A stretch of DNA of 54,309 bases from Saprolegnia diclina VS20. Taxonomy: Eukaryota; Oomycota; Saprolegniomycetes; Saprolegniales; Saprolegniaceae. Positions within the stretch are counted from its first letter, which is position 1; every line of letters starts with the position of its first letter. The DNA lies in contig NW_008246080.1 in NCBI RefSeq assembly GCF_000281045.1, forward strand, positions 710,845-765,153, written 5' to 3'. Position numbers and translations under genes: made by a program. Positions 43,430-54,309 of the stretch are shown here, one piece after another. The notes under the pieces were generated by a model. It saw only the letters and a program-made list of their open reading frames with translations. It made no database searches and was not told where the DNA came from.

Positions 43430-44745
43430 CTAGGCTCGCTGGTGCTTGCGAAACACACTCTCGAGGTGCTTCTTTTTTGGCGCTGAGAACGACGCGATAC
43501 ACGCCACAGGGGTGTCGCCGTAAACATCGACCCGTGCTACGACGGCGCCAGCGCGCAAGAGGTGTTTGATGCAGCTGCCATGGCCCCGAATCGCAGCGAG
43601 GTGCAGCGGCGACCAAAGGTGTTCCGGCTCAACCGCCTGGACGTTGGCACCGCGCTCAATCAAAAGCTCGAGGATCTCGGTGTGTCCTTGCGACGCGGCC
43701 CAGTGCAGACCGTTCCAGCCATGCTAGTGCGTCTTCTGGTTGAGATTGCTATGCGTACGTATAAGGTGGTCGTACCTGGTCGGTAATGTTGACGTCCGTG
43801 TCGTCGCCCAAGAGATCTTGGACGCGCCGGAGGTTGCCGCGGAAGACGGCTTGTAGAAACACTTTGCTTTCACTCGAGACGGTCGGACTCGTCTTCTCGA
43901 CCTCGTCGGCCGCGTCGCTCTGGTTGTCGTCGTCGTTCGCCGGTTGAGCTGCCTTTTTCGCCGGCTTCTTCTTCTTCTTTGCATTTGTATCGTCGTCGTC
44001 GAAGTCCTAGCCCAAGACGCGCTTCATCCAGCGAAATCAAGGGCAAGAAGCGCCTACGTACCGAGTACTCATCGTCGTCCTCGTCATCCTTGTTGTTGTT
44101 GTTGTCATTGTTGTTGTTGGTGCTCTTGGTGGTCGTCGTTGGAGTGGCAACGGCGGGGGTTGGGGCGGTACAAGCCTTTTGAACGACGGCGGCGGCTTTC
44201 TTGAGCGTTGCGGCCACCTGCGCCTTTGTGACGGCCGCGTCCTCGGCGGCGACGGCCCGCGCCGCTTCGACTAGGACAGCGCCGACATTGCTTTGTTGGC
44301 GTGCTTGGTCTTGCTTGACCGCCTTGGATGCGTCGGCAAGAGCGTGGACGACCGCCGCATCGCGCTCCTGCTCGACTTCGTTTGCGATCTGGACAAGCGA
44401 CTGCGTCGGCGCCTTCTGGAACGACGACCGCGAGTCTTGGCGCAGCGTCTTGGCAACAGTCGTAAGCGCGGCGCTGTCGGTGGCGATTGTCGCAGCCACG
44501 GCCGCTTGCAACGACACGCTCGGCGCGGCAGCCACGTCAGCGAGGGTCATCGGCGCTTCCTTGGCGACGGTCAAGAGTGACGGCTTGTCGGCCAAGGCGA
44601 CGCCCATCAACGTCGGCTTGGCCACGACATTTTGCAAGGTGGGCGCGGCGGAGATGGCTGGCGCGGCGTTGGCCACGTCAAGAAGCGAGCGCTTGGCGGA
44701 GCCGCCTTGGTTGGCGACATCGAGGAGCGACTTCGGCGCCGACAT
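43430..44745 (-). CDS. Ankyrin-repeat protein with N-terminal SLLDVA-type repeats
   Basis: Three exons, 44062-44745, 43776-44006 and 43430-43723, give 402 aa. Residues 1-90 carry a short recurring motif, [ST]L[LxQ][DTN]VA, at about 7-15 residue spacing (SLLDVANQG, SLLDVANAA, TLMGVALAD, SLLTVAKEA, TLADVAAAP). Ala-rich helical sequence follows, then an Asn/Asp run and a Lys run (NAKKKKKPAKKA). The C-terminal ~160 residues are ankyrin repeats (GWNGLHWAASQGHTEILELL, WSPLHLAAIRGHGSCIKHLL). No signal peptide. The N-terminal repeats could be docking motifs for a repeated partner; the family is not recognised. Confidence 0.8.
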
Positions 44746-46232
44746 GACAACTCACGACACCGCTTCATAACGGTCCATAACCGCTTCCCGCCACGACGCT
44801 GACGCGCGCCATGGTGCAAAACATGATCCACGAAGCCACGGCGTGTACTGGCTGGCGCCTCGTTGTAGCTCGGGCAGCTAGCTTTCACCAGGGGCGTCCG
44901 CGGATGGACATGTCGCAGTGGTTGGTGGCAGTACACGCCCCTGATTGGCTCTTTGCCAGCTGGCGAGCCAGGAGGATCTTTGCAGTGAAACCCAAGAAAG
45001 ATACGCCGACACACCACCAACGTAACTTGGTGCTTGGCATGGCGCTGCTAAACAACGCGCCATCGACCCGCCATGGTCTTGCGTGTCCATGTCATGGCAC
45101 CCCTCGCGCCTCCCGCACCCGTGCCGGTCACCTGCACATCATTTTATGCTGAATCCCAAGCCGCACATCCGAGCGTAAGCGATGTGCACGCGCATCGGAG
45201 GCCTGGCGCACGTCCGGGCAAGAAGAGATCAAGCTTAGAGGCTCGCAGCACGCAACGCATGTACTTGTCGTCGCCCACCGAAGCAAAACGAACACGGACG
45301 ATGCAAGATCGAGGAGGAGAGCGCTGCAGGCAAGAGGATCGAGAGCGGAGGATGGGTGGCCGCTCGCGCTAGCAGCTCGCCACGTGTGTCTCTGTTGGCT
45401 TGCTTGGGCGTGTCGCTCAGGCTGAGTGGGAAAGACCAACCTTGGCTTCCTGCGCAGATGCGAAGCGAGAGAGCGCCAGTGTATTCAGAGGGCAGCACGT
45501 TGCTGGCCTCGTTTACGTCAGTAGCAACACACGGCCGCACGACGAGACGTGAACCAGCGCGGTGGCGGCCGCCGACGGCCAACAGTTCGAAATCTTATGC
45601 TTGCCCAATAGCGCCAGCACACGAGGAAGGGTCCATGGAGATGGTGTTTGGGTCCCCCCTAAATTGGCGCCAGCCGGCATCCGGTGGCACCTGGATGACT
45701 TGATGTTTGTATACATGACGGCTGGATACTGGCGTCAGCGCACGGAAGATGACCCCGTCGTACTCGAAATGGTCCCTTCCCGGGTCCCCGAATAAAACAC
45801 GACATATTGCATACAAAAAACAAGGTAAGATAAAGTATTTTAATAATTGTGCACCCGGGGCGGGGTCCTGGCCATCCACAAATGCTTGCTTTCGATTGGC
45901 TGGTTTCGAAGATCCCCGACCCCCACCCGGCTGATTTGCCCTACCCCTGGTATCACGTGCACGCGCCACTTGTATCGTGTAAAGTTGCGTTTCAACTTGA
46001 AGTCGTGTCGCACCGAGTGTTTTGCAATATAAAAACGAACTATTAAAAAGTTGAATTTTGCGTAAAGTTGCATCGGGACAGGCGGGATTTCTGCTACTTA
46101 ATGCCAGGTGCTGCGTCTCACGTGCCTTTTAATAAAGTAGCTTGGTCTTTGTATGCAGCCTGCATCGGTCGGAATAAAAATTCGAACGGCGTGGCACCAA
46201 AAATCGAATCCTCCGAGACTCCGAGATTGCCG
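44746..46232. other. Intergenic, divergent promoters
   Basis: A 1.5 kb region between the divergent ankyrin and spermidine synthase genes. CCAAT-type ATTGGCT boxes lie at about 44944 and 45895. TATAAAAA lies at 46028-46035, about 200 bp upstream of the first synthase ATG. No supported gene. Confidence 0.4.
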
Positions 46233-47198
46233 ATGCTGCAGGCCGCGCGCCAGGCGCTTCGCCGACCTCACTTTGCATTTCGCTCCGCCTTGCGCAGTAC
46301 CCGCCTACTTAGCACCATGTCGACGACCCAGTGGTTCAGCGAGACCGAGGCCATGTGGCCCGGCCAGAAGTTCTGCCTCGCGCAGGAAGAAGTCCTCTTC
46401 CACGGCAAGTCGGACTTCCAGGACGTCCTTGTCTTCAAGAGCCAGACGTACGGCAACGTGCTCGTGCTCGACGGCGTGATCCAGGTCACGGAGCGCGACG
46501 AGTTCTCGTACCAGGAGATGATCTCGCACCTCCCGCTCTACTCGCACGCCAACCCCAAGTCGGTGCTCATTGTCGGCGGCGGTGACGGCGGTGTCCTCCG
46601 CGAAGTCGCCAAGCACCCGAGCGTCGAGAAGATTGTTATGTGCGAGATCGACCCGATGGTCTGCGACGTCTCCAAGCAGTTCTTTGCCAACTCGCTCGCG
46701 ACGACGTTCAACGACCCGCGCCTCACGCTCATGCACGACGACGCGGCCGCGTACCTCCGCAACGGCCAGTGCGGCAAGTACGATGTCATCATCGTCGACT
46801 CGTCGGATCCGGTCGGCCCCGCCGAGGTGCTCTTCCGCTCGGAGTTTTACGAGAACATGAAGAACGCGCTCAACCCGAACGGCATTGTGTGCACTCAGGG
46901 CGAGTGCCTCTGGCTCCACATCGACTTGATCGCGGACGTGCTTGGCCGCGTCGGCCAGTTCTTCCCGACGGTCCAGTACGCCTACACCACGATCCCGACC
47001 TACCCGTCGGGCCAGATCGGCTTTGTGCTCTGCTCGCTCGACGAGTCGCCCAACGCGCTCAACAAGCCCAAGCGCATCGTCGACGAAAAGACGGCGGCGA
47101 ACCTCCGCTACTACAACTCCAAGATCCACGAGGCCGCGTTCGTGCTGCCGTCGTTCGCCGAGAAGAAGATCGCGCCGGTCCGCAAGACCACCGTCTAA
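46233..47198 (+). CDS. Spermidine synthase
   Basis: A single exon. From ATG 46233 it encodes 321 aa; from the in-frame ATG 46317 it encodes 293 aa, the usual cytosolic length. The enzyme transfers the aminopropyl group of decarboxylated S-adenosylmethionine to putrescine. Landmarks: LDGVIQVTERDEFSYQEMIS, the cofactor loop VLIVGGGDGGVLREVAKH, the acidic residue in CEIDPMV, and the catalytic VDSSDPVGPAEVLF. The N-terminal extension MLQAARQALRRPHFAFRSAL is basic and acid-free, like a mitochondrial presequence, so two start sites may give two locations. A further upstream ATG (46101) is in frame but less likely. Confidence 0.93.
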   Translation: MLQAARQALRRPHFAFRSALRSTRLLSTMSTTQWFSETEAMWPGQKFCLAQEEVLFHGKSDFQDVLVFKSQTYGNVLVLDGVIQVTERDEFSYQEMISHLPLYSHANPKSVLIVGGGDGGVLREVAKHPSVEKIVMCEIDPMVCDVSKQFFANSLATTFNDPRLTLMHDDAAAYLRNGQCGKYDVIIVDSSDPVGPAEVLFRSEFYENMKNALNPNGIVCTQGECLWLHIDLIADVLGRVGQFFPTVQYAYTTIPTYPSGQIGFVLCSLDESPNALNKPKRIVDEKTAANLRYYNSKIHEAAFVLPSFAEKKIAPVRKTTV

Positions 47199-48082
47199 CA
47201 CCCGCCACATTTTGACCAAATTTTAAATTTAACAAATGTGTATATAGACCAACTGCAATATTGTCACGAGCACATCGACTACACAAAGTGGAGAACGGTG
47301 TCGCTGCCCGACGCAGACCTACACACAGTCGCCTTGTTGCGATAACGAGACGAAGCACCGTGCTGCTGCGGAACAGGTAGCATGGCGGCGTGGTGTGACC
47401 CAGTGGTTTAACCACGGCCAGGTTGAGTCGACTGCTTCCTACGTGGTCAGTGATCTATTCGGCGTAAGGCGATGCCCACGGCAGCCAAGAGCCCTGATTG
47501 ACCGCATGGTCCACGTAACCCTTGATTAGGACCAACGCGCCACACGTCGACGCGACAAGGCGAGCCAACGCTATCAACGTCATACGAGCTTGTCATTTTG
47601 GTGTCGACACTGACGAGTACTTGCATGCACCGCGCTTCTAGTTACAGCAGGGAACCCGAGTCGATGCGGTGGTTGCACGAGGAACGGACGGCTGGCAATG
47701 ACGCGAGGTGCGTGCGCCACGCGTCCTTTCTACGGAGAGCAAGAAGTCGCCGTCGTCGGTAGTCTACCATCGTGTTATAGTACGTGTCGCCATTCCATTG
47801 TGTCGAGCTCCTTTCTGATTGAAAGAAGTTGAGGCATTCGGATGCAACACGTCGACGATCGCAACAGGTTTGGCTCGAATGGCAGGTTTGCCCCAAACCC
47901 GCCGCCCTGAGAGGGTTAAACTACTCTACGTTCTGAATGGTGAGCGCGCAATAAGATCTCGTGCTGTCGACAAATGGTAAGCCGCGCGTGCATTCTAGAT
48001 TCGATGCAACCTTGACGTTCGGTTGGACGAAGATCGCAACACGTGGAGTATCGCGTCAGATACATTTTTCGTCGCTGCGGAC
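47199..48082. other. Intergenic, nothing recognisable
   Basis: These 0.88 kb precede the large surface-protein gene. No gene or structured element supported. Confidence 0.4.
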
Positions 48083-51000
48083 ATGAGTGCACCGATACGA
48101 CGACTGTGGGGGCTCGTGCTGCTGCTGTGGACGACGATCCCCTGCGTTGCTCAGGCGTGTTCGCTCTCGGCGATCGTGGCGGACACGGCGGGCGTCATCC
48201 GTGACCGGACACTCCAAGGAAGAGACAACTACGAGACTGGTATCCACTGCCACTGGCAGATTGCGACGTCAGCACCCGGCACGATCGTCGAGCTCACGTT
48301 CACGCTACTGAATCTCGTTGCTCGTGACGGTGAAAGCAACGACGTCGTGCTTGTGAACCTTGGCCTTGGCGCCGTCGCCCCCGCCGGATGGCGGCAGTAT
48401 ACTCGTCCAGTCGACCTCCAAGGTTTTGACGGTGTTGGTTCTTTTGCGTATGCAACGAGCTCGCTTGCCGAAGACACGTGCAATCAAAGCCGATCTTTTG
48501 ACTCGGTTTTGTGTGATTTGACGTACGGATCGCTGCTCACTGACACGGCGCGCAGTGCGTCGTGGATATACTTTTCGGGCAAAGACGTCGGCGGCGCGAT
48601 CTCGATGCTGTCGACGGCGCCAAATGTCTACGTGATCTACCGGTCGTTCCTCTCCACGTCCCCCGGCGCCGGACTCGATTCGTCCTCGGTCTCCGGCATG
48701 ATGGCCCGCTACGAGTTTGGTATGTTCAAAGCGTCAATGGGATGCGGACCAACGAATAATCCTAGTGCACACCTTGTGCAGCAGCGATGGTGTCGTGTCG
48801 CCGCAGCTGTCGGTCGCCTATGATACAACACCAATGCAGCGCCTCCGATACTTCAGCCACAACAAGCCATACACGACATGCTCGTGGTTGCTGCAGCCAC
48901 GACGATTCGACGCGGCTACTGGCAACCTTGCGCTCTTTGACTCGATCTGGTTGCATCTTGGCTCGTTGGAGCTACTCGGGGTGTCCGAGGTTACAATGTA
49001 AACTCTCTCAGAAAATGTGGCGTCTGGCGATTTGAACATGGCGGCTCTAGATACGACGGCGCGTCGACCAACGCAACGGTCCTCGCCAAGTTTTCGAGCG
49101 GGAGCCCGTCGCTGCCAACGTCCTTCCTCCAAACCGGCGTAGGATCCCTCCAAACCGGCCAAGGATCTCTCTTTCTCACGTTCGCGTTTGTGGATGGCAT
49201 CGACGCCACCGGGTTCTCTATGTCGTGGCAAGCAGGTCGGCAAAAGAATGGGACTATCTCAGATCTGATTCGACCCCGTAGCGTCCTGTTCCAATGAATG
49301 CATGGGGAGTCATACCACGTGCATTCGCGGTGAATGTGTTTGCCTTCCCGACTGGTCAGGGACGTTGTGTGACACACGCGGCGGGCGTCGGCTCACCGAC
49401 ATCAACGACCTGATGCCGCGGCAATACTACGTGGCGCCCAGTAGCTACGCCCCAAGCGATGGAGCTAGCGGCCTCGGCACCCGCGAATCGCCGTTTACGA
49501 GCTCCTTTGCTTACTTGTTTGAGAACGTTCTGCGCGACGGCGACATGCTCACGCTCTTTCCCGGGCGGTATCAAGGCACTGGGTACTGCGGACTCACATT
49601 TCCAACGAGCATTTATGTCACGTCGTTGAGCGGCCCGGCGTGGACCCTAGTCGCGTGCCAAGGAATCTCGCGCGGCTGGCTTCTTACACACACCAAAGGC
49701 CTCTCGGTGATCCGCGGTCTCTCGTTCACCGGCTGCGCGGTATGTCATTGCAAGTTGAAAATCGAAGTGCCTATGGGTGTAGACTCCGATGTCGCCGCTG
49801 TTTGGAGTGGCCCTGTACATCGGCGGCAACGCCTCGATTGAAAACTGCCGCTTTTACGGCAACCAATTCGCGGGCCAAGGCACGGTGGCCGTCGTCGCGC
49901 CCAGTGTCACGACGCTGCGCGGGTGTACATTTGATAGCAACGTTGCGACCGTCGGTGCCGCCGTAGCTGTGCTCTCGGCCACCGCGATTCTTGACAACTG
50001 CACGATCCATGCCAACAACGCCACGCTGAGCGGTGCGGTCTTTGTCTCGACATCTGTATCGACGTCGACCACGCTGCACAATCCATCGACCGTCACCATC
50101 TCCGCCTGCACCTTCACGCGCAACTTCGCCAGCAGCGTTGTCGAAGCCGCGCTGACTGCCAACCAAGCCAGCGTTGTCACGATCGTCAACAGTACCTTTC
50201 GAAGCAACCTTGGCGGCGCGATCGGCCTGGACGCTGCGTACGCCACGATCAACAACTCGGTGATCACGGGTAACGCTGGTTTGGGTGTTAACGCGGTCAA
50301 GACGCAGCTCCACGTGTCGACTACAGTGTTTGGTGACAACAAGGGCGCTGACAAGGGCGGCGGCCTTCGCGCCGAGACGTCGACAGTACGCAGCGTGAGC
50401 AATATGTTTACTGGCAACGCTGCTGTGGTCGCTGGCGGCGGCGTCTATCTCCTCAATTCGTCTTTTGAGGATGCAATGAGCGTATATAAGAGCAACACCG
50501 TGGGCACGAATGCCGACGCCACCAACCGAGGTCTCGGTGGTGCACTCTACGCGCTCAACTGCTACGATACTACGACGCTGCAACCGCTGATTGTGATCAC
50601 CAATGGCACGTTTCAGGCGAACAAAGCGCTGTTTGGTGGTGCCGGTGCGTCGTTCTACTCGATGTCAACCTCATCTCTGCCTATAGTATATTTGGAGCAG
50701 TCGTATACGCTGCTCCAACAGAGTGTGTTTCAATGGAACAAGGCGACGACATTCGGTGGTGCACTCATGGTGACGACCACACGCACCCCAAGCACCCGCA
50801 TGCACGTCCTCCTCCTCGACAGCAATCTGTACGACAGCAACAGCGGCGGATCTGGCGGCGGAAGTCTCTATGTCTCGTCATCCGACTCAGTGTCAACGAC
50901 AAACGACGTGTTTGTTCGCAGCCGTTCGTACGGGACAGGCGGTGCGATTATGCTTGTGGCGGCCTTGGTCTCTGTCAAAAACGGAACGTTTCTCGAAACT

Positions 51001-54000
51001 TCTAGTACGACGGACGGTGGTGCCATCTACGCCGACTCCACCTCTGGCGTCTTCATTGTCGACTCCAATTTTACGTCGTGCGTCGCCTACCGTCACGGCG
51101 GCAGCGTCTACGTGTCGTCCCAACTCATCGTCATCATCAATGTCACAATGACAAACGTACGAGGATGCTATCCTAGTTTACGTGGCTAAGGATGATGTAG
51201 AGTATGGCGTTTAAGTACGGCGGCAGCGTCGTGATCCAGTCGGTCACCCAAACAGCCTATTTTCGGAACATTGCCATCACTACTTCGTCGGCGTCCAAGG
51301 GTGGGGCGTTCTACATCATCGACTCCACTATCAGCGAAACCATTTTCAACGTCTCGATCACCAACACGACGGCCAGAACGATGGGCGGCGCCATGTACCT
51401 CGTGCTTGCAAACTTGACCATCGACCACCTCACGACGAATGGAACGATGGCGGACATTGGCGGCATGATGTCACTTGAAGAATCGGTGGTCGTGTTGTCC
51501 AACGCCAGCATTGTCAAGGCGACAGCAACTGCGAGCGGCGGTGCTTTCTACTCGATCATCTCGAACCTCACTTTGCAGTCCAGTGTCGTCGACCAACACA
51601 GCGCAAGTGCCAACGGTGGCGCGATCTACGGCTTCTCAAGCACCGTGATGCTCCGAGACACACGGCTCGCGCAGAATTCAGCAGCTGCCGGGGGCGCTAT
51701 CGCTGTCGTCTCTTCGACTGTCAATGCGCTGCGCGCTAATTTCGCCCACAACCGTGCTCTCACGGGCGGCGCCCTCAGCGCTGACCTCTCGCACATTACG
51801 CTGGATACGTCAGTGCTGGACGCAAACGCCGCATCTGGGCTTGGTGGTGCCCTCGCTGTTTCCTTCAACTCGCTCACACTGCTTCGCTCGTTGCTGCGCG
51901 ATAACGTGGCCGCCGTCGGTGGCGCCATTTCCGTGTCCAACCTCGCAATGTTCAATCTGAGCTCGAGTCGCTTTGACAACAACTCAGTACTCTCGACGTC
52001 CAGTGTCGCTGCCCAAGGCGGTGCGATCAGCATCACTACGATCACAAACGCGTCGTTTGTGACCAACTGCTCCTTTCACGACAACCGCGCCGAGGCTGCC
52101 AAAGGTGGTGCGATCTACACTTCAATGGGCAGTGCGTTGACACCGCCGACGATCAGCATCGACTCGTCAATTTTTGAACAGAGTCGCAGTGGTTACGGCG
52201 GCGCACTCTACCTCGAAAACGCGCCCACCTTCCTATCGAGGTCACGCTGGACCAACAACATGGCGACGACCGGTGGCGGTGGTGGCATTTACTGGACCGG
52301 CAACGAGCCACAAGCGTTGGACAGCCAAGAATACATAAACAACTACGCTGTGTATGGACCCAACGTGGCGTCGCTACCACATGGCCTGCAGCCGCACTAC
52401 ACACCGCCACCGACGGATGGTGTCACGACCGGCGAAACCAGTGGCCAGGTGTTTGCCGGAACCTTGGTTGTGCACGTCGTGGTACGTTTGCTCTGATACG
52501 TTTGCTCTACCTCTGCGGTAGCCACACCAAGATACGATGTAGGACAAGTACGGTCAAGTTGTGACGACGGACAATGAGACACAAGTCGCGCTGACCAGTC
52601 TCACGACCTCGGCGCTCATCGCGGGAGTGGGCAAGGCCACGGCGGTGCGCGGCATTTGCAATTTCTCCTCGTCTGGCGTTCAATTTACACCAGGTATGGT
52701 CCCTTGAGTACGTCGGGGTTTGGTTCGAGTGCCGCGGTAGGGTTCAACATGACCTTGGCAGTCACTGGTGGCGGCCTTGTGCCACAAAACAATGTCGAAG
52801 TGCATCTTCGGAGGTGCGTCCGCGGTGAAGTGCTTCCGCAAGGCGTTGCGCAGTGCATCAAATGTCCTGTCGGGCAGTTTAGCTGGAATGCCAGTGAGAT
52901 GGCGTGTCAAGAGTGCCCCAATGGTGCCATCTGCAGCGGCGGTGACAGCATCCAAGCCAAAGACGGCTACTGGCGGTTTCCCAACTCGACTGGCGTCTGC
53001 ACCTCGCCCCCCTACGATGGATGCAGTCTCAAGGAGTGTCTGGCAAGCGCATGCAACGGACTGCTCCGCAACAACTACTTGGCATATGCCAACCCGCTTG
53101 TCAACGGAACAATGAGCTTGATCTTGCCCTCAAATGCCTCTGGCTATGAGGTCAATGACACACTGTACGTAGAAGGCGCTACGTACTCGGTGGTGGGGTC
53201 GTCCATGGTATCGTTACCGCTCTCAACTCAACTCCAGCTTTTCGTCACGGGGAGTACACCACTGCCCAACACAGGTGACCCCACTTGTTTTCAACACCCA
53301 AGGATTCAATGACCTATTTCTTATGCATAGGCAGCGTTGCCATCTACAAGGTGCAGCCCGAGACGTGCAAGCCGGGCTTCACCGGGCACCTCTGCTTTAA
53401 GTGTGCCCACGGCTACACGCGCAGTGGCAAGACCGACTGCGCTGCGTGCCCAAGCAATTACACGTTGACGGTTCTGGTTCTTATTGGCGGCGTGGTTCTC
53501 TGCGTCGGTTACGCCACCATACTCATCATGATGGCCATCAACAAGTCGCGGACGAAAATCGGTTTGCTTTCGATCCTCACCAAGATCTTGACGTCGCACG
53601 TGCAACTCGTGGGTCTGGCCGGGTCGTTCGACTTGCCATGGCCCGACATCGCAGCGTCCATGTTCACCACACAGAGCGCAGCGTTCAATCCGGCCGGCAA
53701 GCTCATCTCGATCAACTGCCTCCTGAGCCGCTACAAGGCACAGCTGTCACCAGCCGCGACAAGCCTCTCACCGTACTACGAGCAGCTGCTTATGTACCTC
53801 TGCCTCCCGCTTCTCTGTATTGTCGCCCCGATCGCGTTTTGGCAGCTCAAATGCTTCTTTGCAGTCCGGCGCATCGAGCGTACGGCGTGGCCAGCGCGGC
53901 TACGAGCCAACCTCGATCGCGGCCCCGAAGAGCTGGTCCTCGACACTGAAATCGAAGATATTTTGCGCGCAGTCGGCGAAGACCCGAGCGATATTGTCCT

Positions 54001-54309
54001 TTTGGACGCTCGGTCGATCGAAGCGCTTGCGAAAGAACCGCAGCCGCTGTGCGTCGTCAAGGCCGCGTACCTCGACGCTGTCCGCCGTGAAATGTACGAC
54101 AAGTCGGTGCTCTCGATCATCGTGCTCATGTTCCTCATCCATCCCGGCGTCTCCAAGCACATCTTTGGCATGTTTGCTTGCACGCCGCTCGGCATGGACG
54201 AGCATGGATCGCCCATGTCCTTTCTCGATTTCGACCTGGACGTCCCGTGTTATGATGCGAGCCACTACAAGTGGATGCTCTGTGTCGGTCTACCGAGTCT
54301 TGTTTGTAT
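48083..54309 (+). CDS. Large CUB / EGF / beta-helix / multi-TM surface protein, 3' end cut by window edge
   Basis: Nine visible exons, 48083-48719, 48766-48997, 49051-49235, 49282-49739, 49783-51156, 51201-52481, 52543-52693, 52741-53274 and 53331-54309 (continuing), give at least 1943 aa. Signal peptide RLWGLVLLLWTTIPCVAQAC. CUB-like regions span residues ~20-215 and ~215-350. An EGF-like loop follows (CIRGECVCLPDWSGTLCDTR). Residues ~385-1400 are parallel beta-helix repeats with recurring GGAI/GGAL and N-S-x-F units, like polymorphic outer-membrane-type (Pmp) repeats. A Cys-rich segment (CIKCPVGQFSWNASEMACQE; HLCFKCAHGYTRSGKTDC) precedes membrane helices (LTVLVLIGGVVLCVGYATIL, LLMYLCLPLLCIVAPIAFWQ). 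The multi-span C-terminus resembles channel-like tails of other protist beta-helix giants. Ligand unknown. Confidence 0.82.

Noticed and set aside
46305-47219. 304-codon minus-strand frame
   Set aside because: Antisense shadow of spermidine synthase.

Overview
The window is nuclear DNA of a eukaryote, most likely an oomycete and probably a saprolegnialean one (Aphanomyces, Saprolegnia or Achlya type). That placement is an inference from gene content and gene style, not from a search. Signs of a eukaryote are spliced genes throughout, TFIID, exocyst, Tubby, DHHC and DASH-type proteins, and GC-rich third codon positions that leave long antisense shadow frames. I could reconstruct about 75 introns. 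Nearly all are 41-66 nt, most begin GTAC/GTAT/GTGCG and end TAG, and none has an obvious polypyrimidine tract. I saw no tRNA, rRNA, CRISPR array or intact transposon.

Layout, left to right: a partial unknown gene at the edge (minus); a cyclin Y-like gene (plus); exocyst SEC10 with 12 exons (minus); two convergent DadA-like FAD dehydrogenase paralogues, one with two introns and one without; a 3.4 kb gene-poor stretch with decayed coding remnants; a six-exon quinolinate synthase (NadA) with a mitochondrial-type presequence; a Tubby-like protein; a TPR protein and a small Dad4-like DASH subunit, divergently arranged; an ankyrin-like protein of 28-residue repeats; TAF2; a very long coiled-coil protein ending in an actin-like domain; a small basic protein; an ankyrin-DHHC palmitoyltransferase; three tandem leucine-rich-repeat membrane proteins with one repeat per exon; a MAPEG protein (minus); an ankyrin protein with an N-terminal SLLDVA-type repeat (minus); spermidine synthase; and a very large CUB/EGF/beta-helix/multi-TM surface protein that runs off the right edge.

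Most genes are single-copy housekeeping genes with no shared pathway, as expected for a eukaryotic chromosome. Local amplification is visible twice: the dehydrogenase pair and the three-gene LRR array. The most unusual object is the coiled-coil/actin-like fusion (27.4-32.1 kb). Its junction lies inside one uninterrupted 2.8 kb exon, so it is not a product of joining two gene models. All splice sites below were read by eye: frames were checked by exon-length arithmetic, but no transcript evidence was available.
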